Origin: Rhynchosporium graminicola
Lineage: Eukaryota > Ascomycota > Leotiomycetes > Helotiales > Ploettnerulaceae
Reading direction: 5' to 3'
Assembly: GCA_900074885.1 (NCBI GenBank)
Contig: FJUW01000009.1
Coordinates: forward strand, 248,001-312,000
Length of the DNA stretch: 64,000 nucleotides
Shown: in pieces, positions 23,401 through 34,201 of the stretch
Numbering within the stretch: the first letter of the stretch is position 1
Layout: each line of letters starts with the position of its first letter
Notes under the pieces: generated by a model
The model's database searches: none
Seen by the model: the letters and a program-made list of their open reading frames with translations, nothing else
What the model was told of the DNA's origin: nothing
Program-made: the position numbers and the translations under genes

Positions 23401-24652
23401 GGAATCTCAATCCACGTTGGGATGAGTCAGTGGACATTACGGTGCAGGGTGCTCTGAATGTTATTGCCACGATTTGGGACTGGGATACTTTTGGTGACCA
23501 CGATTTTGTGGGTCGAACATCCCTCAAACTAGACCCAGTCCATTTCAGCGACTATATGCCCAGAGAGTATTGGTTGAACCTGGATACTCAAGGTAGACTT
23601 CTTCTACGAGTCAGCATGGAAGGAGAGCGGGATGATATACAGTTTTACTTTGGCAAGGCGTTCCGCTTGCTGAAGAGAACAGAAAGAGACATGACGCGGA
23701 ACATCACAGACAAGGTGAGTTTCAAATATTATTTTTTAGAGGATACCCCATGCTTACTGTCTGGTAGCTTTCTCAGTATATAAACGCTTCTCTTTCGACC
23801 GATGCATTACGGCACTTGCTGTCCAGAGGTGGTATATCAGCCTCAGTCACAAGTCTATGGAAGCACAGGCAGTCTATCATGCCAACCCTAACGCCGTTGG
23901 ATGTAGAGACTGCTATCAAGCCACTCTTCACTTATTTCGACGAGAATTTCGCCATCATGAAGCAGACCTTGACCGACGCTTCAATGGTCATGGTCATGAC
24001 TAGGCTCTGGAAAGAAGTCCTCCTAGCTCTCGAAGGCCTTCTCGTTCCTCCACTCTCCGACAAGCCATCGAGCCAACGTCCACTGACCCAACAAGAAATG
24101 GACATCGTGTTTAAGTGGCTCGAGCTACTCTTCGATTTCTTCCATGCCCGAGACGAGGAAACAGGCGAGGTGATGGGCGTACCAGCCGATGTCTTGAAGT
24201 CGCCTAAATATCACGAATTAGCTTCACTCAACTTTTTCTACTTCGACGCAACCGATAATCTCATCCGGACATCCGAGCGCATGATCTCCGCTTCTATCCA
24301 ACGTGCCAACGTTCAGCGCAATCGACTTTCCGCTCCACCTTCATTAGGAGCTTCATTCGGCGGTCTCATGGGCGCTACTTCGATGAGGAGATCAAAAAGT
24401 ATCATGCTAAGTCGCAATTTGGGCACGATGAAGAAAGCGAAGGAGGAGAAGAGGAAAGAAGCGCAAGCTGATCCGAGTGATGATATGATTATGAGGATTC
24501 TGAGGATGAGGCCTGAAGCTGCGGGTTACTTAAGGGATCGCTCGAGGCAGAAGGAAAGGTTGGCTGCTGCTGCTGCCGCGGAGATGATCGTCAGACAGAG
24601 TCTGGCGGCTGGGGCGTCAAGGTTTGGCGCGAATAATTTGCCGAGGAGGTGA
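20459..24652 (+). CDS. ync13: Munc13/Ync13-type C2 and MHD domain protein
   Basis: Relative of animal Munc13/UNC13 and fission yeast Ync13, which act in vesicle tethering or priming and membrane traffic at growth and division sites. Exons 20459-23083, 23133-23714 and 23768-24652; 4092 nt, 1363 residues. An N-terminal basic segment of about 50 residues precedes a long helical MUN-like region. An MHD1-like part lies near residues 700-780 (AFHIEELLADFVWRWIRVSE). A C2 domain spans about residues 921-1010: YVFTIKIVEAEEL, then CDPNGTSDPYVVL and WDWDTFGDHDF, which retain the Asp residues expected for calcium binding. An MHD2-like segment follows (about 1090-1220), then a basic, Ala-rich tail. The start was chosen at the ATG with a purine at -3 (CAACATG); an upstream in-frame Met exists at 20321. 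Family assignment is solid; the cellular role is inferred. Confidence 0.9.
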
Positions 24653-25222
24653 AGTAGTTCAGTACCTGGTATAGGGGCTGGGAATGGTGGTATGATCAGG
24701 GTTGTTTGGGGGGCATTGCAATGGAGTCTGGTTGGGGTAGGGGCAGGTTGAGAGTGCACAGGAAGGAGTATATGGAAACCATAATGGAAGGATGAAATGA
24801 TGATGAGGAGGCTGATACATTAATAGATGGGCTCACTCACTCACTTGCTCGCGCAACCCGGCGTTTCGAACTGATAGATACCATAGTGTTAATTTTTGTA
24901 TTTTCTCGGCATCGCGGCTAATTGATTGGCGGGAGGTTCCTCTGTACTATATATTAATATATAATACATGGTAATGATGATCTACTTGTCTTGCAGTGCG
25001 AAAATATTGTAGGCATGCTTACGGATGGCCTGCTGCTAATCCATGCTAGTCCAACAGTTCGCCTCGATACCGCAGTCGTTACGTTGCGTGTGGTGTTATT
25101 TGCTTTACTGTGCATGCGCATGCAGCGTGCGTCGTAGAAGTAGAGGGAAGGGGGAGACGGGGATGGGGATGGGGATGGGGGTTGGTATATCTTCACGCAC
25201 GGAAGAATGTACTCATTGGTGG

Positions 25223-25304
25223 TATGTATGTATGTATGTATGTATGCATGTATGTATGTATGTATGTATGTATGTATGTATGTATGTATGTATGTATGTA
25301 TGTA
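25223..25304. repeat. (TATG)n tetranucleotide microsatellite
   Basis: About 20 copies of TATG over 82 bp, with one interruption (TATGCATG) near 25245. It is preceded by a short run of GGGGAT repeats at about 25159-25180. Confidence 0.95.
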
Positions 25305-25484
25305 CGCATGGATTGTTTGATGATTGATGGTTGGTGGTTAATGGTTGGTGAATGATAGGTAGGCTGTGAGTTGTTTGTTTATAAGGATTGGCTTTTTGGA
25401 TATGGGCTGGGAAGGAATGGAAAACGGAGCTGTGGACAGTGGGGGTTGATGTTGACTGAGGACTCTGAGTTGTGTCGTGTCGGT

Positions 25485-25504
25485 TTGGGTTGGGTTGGGT
25501 TGGG
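25485..25504. repeat. (TTGGG)4 short tandem repeat
   Basis: Four perfect TTGGG copies. The unit resembles but does not match the canonical fungal telomere unit TTAGGG, and the location is internal. Confidence 0.85.
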
Positions 25505-26078
25505 TTGAGTTTGACAGCTCAACTCATTCATCACGCTGAGTGTGTGTGATTGGTGAGCAATATGCTGGCTGATTGCGTGCCTGGATAGCTAGTACCTACC
25601 GATACCTAACTACTGGTTACAATGGATGAGTTTGTTTTTGTTTATATTGTGAAGATTGGCTAAGGTAAGTAGGAGTTTTTTTTTGACGCTGTGGCTATGT
25701 TGCCGAGCGAATACAAGCAGAACAATTCTTCTATCCGGAGAAAGGAAGTATGACAATTCGGCGGTGGAGTAATACAATATGAGTTCTTTTCTCGCCACTC
25801 AACGTTCGGATGAACTCTCGCCTTTTTTTGTGCATGATACAATGTATGTACGTACCTTTAAAGCTTTCTGACAGAGAAGATTTTCTTGGGCTTGCCGCCG
25901 TAGATGACGTGAGATACTCCAGCTCTTTGTCGAAATGATAGAGATTGGCTCATCGGGCACAGGTACGCTACCAGTACTGTACCTCTTCACGACTCAGCTC
26001 GAGGTACTCGACTCGACTCGACTTGCTGGTTTCCACATCCCGGCGCTGTAGCCGGCTGCCGACTATTACGCACAGTGG

Positions 26079-26094
26079 CCGGAGGTACCTCCGG
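26079..26094. promoter_or_regulatory. 16-bp perfect palindrome CCGGAGGTACCTCCGG
   Basis: A perfect 16-bp palindrome containing CGG-N8-CCG, the inverted-repeat format bound by many Zn2Cys6 fungal regulators. It lies 2.9 kb upstream of the histidine kinase start and 1.4 kb past the Munc13-like stop. Regulatory function is inference. Confidence 0.35.
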
Positions 26095-27860
26095 AGGTAT
26101 GTTCGATCATCTTTATTGAGGCTGGGGCGGTGAGTGGAGAGTCCATCAATGGAATGTGGCGGTGTTCTTGTTGATGTCTCGTTTCACATTGTTGAAATGT
26201 ATTCTTGGAATGCATTCTACTGGGTGAGTGACCGTCGAAAATAATGATGGAGAGAGAGGTTGAAATGAGATGAGAAACTCAAATGGTAAGTAAGGGAAGG
26301 TTCACAGATGCGGTCATGATATGCTTATTGAGATTGAGGATTGATATCTCTCTCTAGACTTGGGTAAAAGGGCACGTATCGGTACCGATCTCCTCTAACT
26401 GAATCCAACTCCTCATCAAAGTGACTACACCAGACTTCACGCCCATAGTAGAACGCGACTGGTACATTTGCGGAAGCATCCCGTGCCCAACAGCTGTGCG
26501 CGCGCCCGCTGTGCTTCACTCGTACGAGGTGCGGATCTCTTCCTCTTCTAGGCAGAGAAAGATTCGCTAGATCGGGCGGAGATCGCTGAAACGCCAAACT
26601 CTCAAGAGACGACGGGATCGGCATCATTCGCCTATCTGATTACGGGTGCGTTTCAGGTTGGGGGTGGGGCCTTGTGGTTGTGGTGGATGATCGATCTTTG
26701 TGATACTTTTTCTGGAGATCCATTATTGGGTACCTACGAAGGAAGTTTAGGTGCCTAAGGTAGGTAGGTAGTGAGGTAGTTTGTGATGCCGTAAACCGTC
26801 GGTAATAAAAGAATGAGAAGATTGATTACATGAAATAAGGGTGTTCTAGGGGTTCGGTTTGGAAGTATGTCAGTCGGTTATCGCAATCTTAGACAGGTTT
26901 GGATGGGGACCCTAGCTTCAGGTACCGCGTTACCAGCCGTCGGGCATCAGATCCAGCCAGCCAGCCTTAAAGGAAAATCCCAATACAGTCGGGGCAACCG
27001 CCTAGCCTTCTACGGGGTAGAGAACGGCGGGCTGGATAGATTCCTTCGGTTCGGGAAGAATAGGGGGGTCTCGTCTAAAGATTCAGAGATGTCAAGTCAA
27101 ACCTGATCCCCCCAAAAGTAAATGGAGGTTGACGCGAGAATGACCTCAGTTTCGGGACTTGCAGATAGATGTAAGTATCTCCCTGCCGGCCGGCTTTCCC
27201 CAGTAGCAGTGATCAGCAATTTACGGATGGAGGCTGTGGCAGAAGCTTTACGGCGTAGCGCCAATCGGGAAAGTAAGTATAAGTATACAAAGAAACAGGA
27301 TGAGCCTAGTCCTTGGTATCAAAGTGAATGATCGTTGGCGATGGGTACCTACCTAGGTAGTATTGGACACCGCATCCGTCGTAATTGATGCCAATGCCTT
27401 GATGCTCTTATGCCACGATGCAACGGTGAAGCTAGCTGGAGTCCAGAGATGAAAGCCGAATGTATGAGACAAGAGTCAAGATGTCGCCTAGGGGGCGGAG
27501 GAATCAACCCTGTAGGGCCAATGTTGAAATGTGCTGCCGCATATCGAAAACGCCTCCTCCGTCACCACTTTGACCAATCTGGAGGTCAGGTCTTGCTGGA
27601 GATGTGAGTGAGTGAGGATACCTAATTCGCAGATGAGATGAAATGTTGGCGTAGGGCTAGAATGTCACATTCAGGCTGGCAGTTTCTGGTGATACTGCTA
27701 ATGTTAGACGTGCTCGTGACTGAGCTAGATCCTCCAAGAGTAGGTATATATCATTCGAGTTCCCATGAGGTATCTCTTACTTACTTACTCAGAGAGAAGG
27801 GGATTGATTGGATTGGGCCAAGATCCGGAGATGCCAACTAGCTACCTACACTAGTTACAC

Positions 27861-27897
27861 TTGCCTGCCTGCCTGCCTACTTACCTACCTACCTATG
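27861..27897. repeat. TGCC/TACC tetranucleotide run
   Basis: About four copies of TGCC followed by TACT/TACC units, forming an imperfect tetranucleotide tract. Confidence 0.8.
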
Positions 27898-28969
27898 CTA
27901 CTTACTGTACACTGTGAGACGGCACGATGGTATAAGTAAGACGCCGCTCACCAGCCACGGAGGCTATTACCTAGTGCACACTCTGGCTCACAGGCACCTC
28001 CCTATCGACCTGACAGCGCAACCCCTGCCCAGGAACTAACTCTCTTCTGACGCCTTGCCTCCTTTTCAGTTGAGGTGACCGTTAACCTTTTCGCGCGCTC
28101 GCTCGTTCGCTCGGATTTCTGCTTGGCCTCTCTGCTCTGTTCTGTTCTCTTCTCGAGCTCCCATCCAATATTTCCTAAGATGATAGTTCTGATCCTGGTC
28201 CCTGCCAATTCGTGATTCACTGCTCTCCTTTCCTGAGTCTCCTCTCTGCGGCTTCGGATTCCAAGTATCGCGATTCTAGCACGGAAGGAAGTCCCTGTAG
28301 GTGTACTGCTTGGCAAGTAAAAGTACCCAGTGCCTCCCTGTTCTCAATACGGGGCGGGACGGCTGCGGTACCGACCAAGACAGACAAGACAGGCTAGTTT
28401 ACCTTTCTGACCAGCCAGCTGCAGCTGCATCTCCAAACCCGACCAACCGTGTTGTACACGACAGGACGACAGTGTTCACTTCTCTCTGCATCAACAATTT
28501 CACCATTCACGGCCCCCGTACAGAGAATAACGAATCTTGAAAGCACCTATACTGTTTAGTCCGCTTCCTTCATCTGGAGATAGCTCGGCGGACAACCCTC
28601 GGGCAAGCATCCCAAATACAGGAATACCGTCCACCTCAGTCGGAACTCGGCCTCGCTTGCTAGGACTCATTTCCAATTGCCAGAAGACGGGAATCTTGAA
28701 AACTTCCCATCTCGCTATCTCTGCTCAGGACTCCTTTTAGGGATTCTACACATTCCTTCACCTTCGAAGGCACTCACTCCCTTTGTCACCGCATTGCGCT
28801 ACTATCGAGTCCTAGCTTCTGCAGGCCTCGCTCTTGGGGCTCATCCATACAGTTGCCTCGAGTTCGTTTTGCCCTTCAGCTCGTACAGAAACATCGATAT
28901 CCTTGATGCTCGGATAAACAGAAATTTCGCCTTACATTTCCCGGCTTTCACGCTGTAGAGTACATCACC

Positions 28970-31900
28970 ATGGCCGACGAAGCAACTTTGGCAGCAACCT
29001 GCTCGCTGCTGCAACGCCTCGCGAACAATGTCCCCCAGCCTGCGATCCAGAGCAACCACGGCTTGAAACTTCCTGGAGTCGATACTTCGTCCAAGACTGC
29101 CCTCGAATACGAGATTTCCGCCCTGTTTGCCAGGATACAACACCTGGAGGCCAACGCCAACACCGTCAACACTCTCAACCTTCCAGACACTCCTAACGAG
29201 ACGGGTGCCCCGTCTGCTTTTGCAGATGTTCTTACAGGAAATGGCTCTCGGGCGAGGTCGAAAAGCTCTGCTATGAAACAGAACAACAACATGAATTCTT
29301 CGCTAACTGGAAGGGACACCGCGACCGGTGAACGACCGCAAAAGCTTCCTAAGCTTAGCAACGACGAGCTCATCGAAACACTACAACAGGAGATTGTCGA
29401 CCAGGCCGAACAGATCAAGGAGGGAAAGTTGAAGCAGTCTGCCATTGAAGCTAGAATGGAGGAACAGGCGCAACATCAGCAGCATCTCATCAACCAGTTC
29501 GAGGCTAAGCGTGTGGCATCCCTCGAGCGCGAACTCAAGAAGCACCAACAGGCCAATGAAGCCTTCCAGAAAGCACTCCGAGAGATTGGTGAGATTATTA
29601 CCGCTGTAGCTCGTGGTGATTTGAGCAAGAAAGTCCAGATACATTCAGTGGAGATGGACCCCGAAATTACGACGTTCAAGAGGGTAATAGGATTTCCAAG
29701 ACTCATTTCTATCAGATTTTTCTAACATGCGTTTAGGTCATTAACACTATGATGGACCAACTCCAAATCTTCTCCAGTGAAGTTTCTCGAGTGGCCAGAG
29801 AAGTCGGTACAGAAGGTATTCTTGGTGGACAGGCGCAGATTTCTGGCGTTGATGGAACCTGGAAAGAGCTCACAGATAATGGTATGTCTCTCAAGTTGTC
29901 TTTTAAATTTTTCTGCTTCGTTTCGTAGACTAACAATTACAAGTCAATATCATGGCCCAAAATCTTACCGACCAAGTCCGAGAGATCGCTTCCGTTACTA
30001 CCGCCGTAGCCCACGGAGACTTGACCCAGAAGATTGAGAGACCTGCTCAGGGCGAGATCTTACAACTACAACAGACGATCAACACTATGGTGGATCAGCT
30101 TAGGACCTTTGCAGCCGAGGTTACTCGTGTAGCAAGAGATGTAGGAACAGAGGGTATTTTGGGCGGACAAGCAGAAATCGAAGGAGTCAAGGGCATGTGG
30201 AATACTTTAACTGTCAATGTCAACGCCATGGCCAACAACTTGACAACGCAAGTCAGAGATATTGCCATGGTTACTACAGCCGTCGCAAAAGGAGACCTTA
30301 CACAAAAAGTCAAGGCTGAGTGCAAGGGCGAAATCATGCAGCTCAAGGAGACTATCAATTCCATGGTGGATCAGCTACAACAATTTGCGCGAGAAGTAAC
30401 CAAGATAGCCAGAGAGGTCGGTACAGAGGGAAAACTTGGTGGACAGGCCACAGTGCATGATGTCGAGGGTACCTGGAGAGATCTGACCGAAAATGTCAAC
30501 GGAATGGCCATGAACTTGACGACGCAAGTACGAGAAATTGCGAAAGTAACAACTGCTGTAGCCCGAGGAGATTTGACGAAGAAGATCGGAGTCGAAGTGC
30601 AAGGAGAAATCGCATCGCTGAAAGACACTATAAATACCATGGTTGACAGACTGGGTACATTCGCTTTCGAGGTCAGTAAAGTCGCCCGAGAAGTCGGGAC
30701 GGACGGAACTCTCGGAGGCCAGGCTCAAGTCGACAATGTCGAAGGAAAATGGAAGGATTTGACTGAGAATGTAAACACCATGGCAAGCAATCTCACGTCT
30801 CAGGTTAGAGGTATCTCGACAGTCACTCAAGCCATCGCCAATGGAGATATGAGCCAAAAGATTCAAGTTGAGGCAGCTGGAGAGATCCTTGTGTTGAAAG
30901 AGACTATTAATAACATGGTCGACCGTTTGAGTATTTTCTCGAATGAGGTCCAACGTGTAGCAAAGGATGTTGGCGTTGACGGAAAGATGGGGGGACAGGC
31001 CGATGTAGCTGGAATCGGTGGAAGATGGAAGGAGATTACAACCGGTAAGTGTCAAAATCTGATGCCAGAACTGGTCCACGGCGCACCCACTAATTTCTTA
31101 GATGTCAATACGATGGCCATGAACTTGACAGCTCAGGTCAGAGCTTTCGGTGACATTACAAACGCTGCGACCGATGGTGACTTCACAAAGTTGATCACTG
31201 TTGAGGCTTCCGGAGAAATGGACGAGTTGAAGCGAAAGATCAACCAGATGGTCTTCAACTTGAGAGACTCCATCCAGCGAAACACTGCTGCCAGGGAAGC
31301 AGCCGAATTCGCAAACAGGACAAAGTCTGAATTTTTGGCCAACATGTCCCACGAGATTCGAACACCCATGGTAAGCATTTCCTAAGCGATTGCTAGTACA
31401 TCACCTCGGACTTGAAATGATTTGGCGACTTGTGACTAGAAACTTGCTAACGGCTACAGAACGGTATCATTGGCATGACTCAGCTCACATTAGACACCGA
31501 TCTTACCCAGTACCAACGTGAAATGCTGAACATCGTTCACAACCTTGCAAACAGTTTACTAACTATCATCGACGATATTTTGGATCTGTCCAAGATTGAG
31601 GCCAATCGAATGGTTATGGAAGAGATTCCTTACACTCTTCGGGGTATCGTATTCAACGCTTTGAAGACATTGGCAGTCAAGGCAAATGAGAAGTTCCTAG
31701 ACCTTACATACCGCGTGGACAGCTCAGTTCCGGATCACGTCGTGGGTGACTCGTTCCGTCTACGGCAAGTCATTCTTAACTTGGTCGGTAATGCAATCAA
31801 GTTTACAGAGCACGGAGAGGTATCTTTGACGATTCGGAAGGCCGAGCAGGATCAGTGTGCTCCCAACGAGTATGCCATCGAGTTTTCCGTGTCTGACACT

Positions 31901-33278
31901 GGTATCGGTATCCAGGCTGACAAGCTCGATCTCATCTTTGACACCTTCCAACAAGCTGATGGTTCTATGACGAGAAAGTTTGGTGGAACTGGTCTTGGAC
32001 TATCGATCTCAAAGAGATTGGTTAACTTGATGAGAGGAGATGTCTGGGTCAAGAGTCAATACGGCAAGGGCAGTACTTTCTTTTTCACCTGCACCGTCCG
32101 TCTGGCCACCTCCGACATCAGTTTCATCGAGAAACAACTCAAGCCATATCAAGCTCACAATGTCCTCTTCATCGACAAGGGACAGACTGGGCACGGCAGA
32201 GAGATTATTACCATGCTGAGGCAGGTTGGTCTTATGCCCGTTGTCGTCAAATCGGAGACACATATCAACCTAACAGGTGGTGGGTCGAAAGCGGCCTCTG
32301 CCTTCGATGTCATCATCGTAGACTCTATCGAGACTGCCAGACGCTTGAGATTGATCGATGAGTTCAAGTACATTCCTATCGTACTACTCGCGCCTGTAGT
32401 TCATGTTAGTTTGAAGTCCGCGCTGGATCTTGGTATCACTTCGTATATGACTACACCATGCCTGACGATCGACCTTGGAAACGGCATGATTCCAGCTTTG
32501 GAGAACAGAGCCGCTCCATCTTTGGCCGACAATACAAAGTCGTTTGAAATTCTCTTGGCTGAGGATAACATCGTCAACCAACGTCTGGCTGTGAAGATCT
32601 TGGAGAAATATCACCACGTTGTTACGGTTGTCGGAAACGGTCAGGAAGCCCTTGATGCCATTAAGGACAAAAGATACGATGTGATCCTCATGGATGTGCA
32701 AATGCCAATCATGGTAAGTCAAGAGACCTTGGGTGTTACACACCAGTACTCACTGCTTGTTTAGGGTGGATTCGAAGCTACCGCCAAAATTCGCGAGTAT
32801 GAGCGAAGTCTCGGTACCCAAAGGACCCCAATCATCGCACTTACTGCCCATGCCATGCTTGGTGATAGAGAAAAGTGCATCCAGGCCCAGATGGACGAAT
32901 ATCTCTCTAAGCCTCTCAAGCAGAATCATCTGATACAGACAATTCTGAAGTGTGCCACCCTCGGTGGTGCTCTGTTAGAGAAGGGTAGAGATATACGCAC
33001 ATCAGCCAAGGATGAGTCCCCCGCCAAGGCAGGAGGAACAACAAATGGAGCGCTTGCACCAGCTGCAGCCCCAGGAGATTCTTCTCTCCGACCACCTCTT
33101 GAGCCGCGTGCGTACACGACCACAGGTCCTATAAATCACGGTAGCCTTGAAAGCCCGGCGATTGTAGCAGGAGACGAGTCTGATCCGCTGGCCAGAGTAA
33201 GTCGTTGATGAAGATGAATGTACATCCTAAAAACCATGCTAAGCTATTTAGCTTCTCATGCGTGCACACAGCAGCTAA
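28970..33278 (+). CDS. NIK1: group III HAMP-repeat hybrid histidine kinase (Os-1/Nik1/Bos1 type)
   Basis: Cytosolic osmosensing kinase that signals through Ypd1 and Ssk1 to the Hog1 MAP-kinase pathway. It is the known determinant of dicarboximide and phenylpyrrole fungicide sensitivity. Exons 28970-29683, 29737-29881, 29944-31044, 31102-31370, 31460-32713, 32765-33196 and 33252-33278; 1313 residues, close to the family length. The N-terminus is helical. Tandem HAMP repeats of about 92 residues fill roughly residues 190-720 (units ending DLT.K and GTEG.LGGQA). The H-box [10 protein letters not shown] carries His737. The N-box is [14 protein letters not shown]; the G-boxes are DTGIGI and [14 protein letters not shown] receiver domain has [10 protein letters not shown], the phospho-acceptor in [10 protein letters not shown] (Asp1155) and YLSKPL. 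The last exon encodes only LLMRAHSS and is easily missed because the preceding frame reads through to a nearby TGA at 33206-33208. No breaks were seen. Confidence 0.96.
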
Positions 33279-33864
33279 AAGCGCGATTCCGTGCCGAACG
33301 TTGCGCAATCGATAAACTTCCAGACGCTACGACGACGGAAACCTAAAGAGATACCACCAATTGCTACTTTCTCATACCCGATTTCTAGCATTCGATGATT
33401 TCAAATGGCGATGGCGTTCTGGGCAAGTGGAGTTTGAGAGAAATGCACCACTTACCACCGGCACGCATTTTCTAGGGCTTTGGGGAATGTTAAGGGGTAC
33501 TTGCGTTTCTGCAGTGAATGCGCTGAATTTTGGATGGCACGGCAGATACTTCGCCATCCGTCGTCAGAATGGATGGATGGACGGATTCTGCTTGCAAACT
33601 TTTGTTCCATTTTGCTAACATGGCTTGCGGGTGATTTGGACCATGTGGGTTCTGACTTTTGTTGCTTCCATCTCTTCTCGACGCTGATTTAGCTGAGTAT
33701 TTCTGGACTGGAGTGATGGTTGGGTCGAAGTAGATGCACAAGAAGTGACCCGTTGTAGAAGAATTAAGGACGGGTGGAATTGAGATAACATAGAGAAGAA
33801 ATGAGGACCCCTACGACCGCTTCACTTGATGCCGATTTTACCTTGCCTGCTTTACATGTGAAAA

Positions 33865-33900
33865 TGTATATATATATCTCTCTCTGTGTGTGTGTGTGTT
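33865..33900. repeat. compound microsatellite (TA)n(TC)n(TG)n
   Basis: Adjacent TA, TC and TG dinucleotide runs over about 35 bp, followed by TTTG units. Confidence 0.85.
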
Positions 33901-34161
33901 TGTTTGAGTCCTGGTGCTATGGTGCATGATACTCAAAGTCCTGATATCAACATACAGACAGTAGCTCAACCTCATATTCATGTCCAACTTGATAAAAGTA
34001 CTAAAAGCTCACCAGCACCAGCTCCAGCTCCAACAAACACTTATCGCTGAATCCTCCCAGGATCGAACGGACGGACATCAGCGCCTTCGCAAACCCACTG
34101 ATTTGATAATTCTCTTACTTGAATTTTCTTCTTTGTTCTTTCAATATTCTGCCATCTGCCC

Positions 34162-34164
<3 letters not shown>

Positions 34165-34200
<36 letters not shown>

Positions 34201-34201
34201 G
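34165..34201. repeat. (AG)n microsatellite
   Basis: Roughly 15 AG dinucleotides, then an interrupted GGGAGAGG tail. Confidence 0.9.

Larger units (their letters stand above)
24653..28969. other. 4.3-kb spacer and leader region of the histidine kinase
   Basis: Rich in simple repeats (TATG tetranucleotide, TTGGG, TGCC/TACC runs) and palindromes. Short frames here, including those translating the TATG tract, are not credible genes. The last 700-900 bp are CT-rich and probably form the promoter and long 5' leader of the downstream kinase. Confidence 0.5.

Noticed and set aside
25043..25355. Open frames of 80-94 codons across the TATG repeat
   Set aside because: They are translations of the tetranucleotide repeat (VCMY periods) and have no other support.
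25485..25504. TTGGG copies as an interstitial telomere
   Set aside because: The unit is not TTAGGG and only four copies occur, inside ordinary intergenic DNA.
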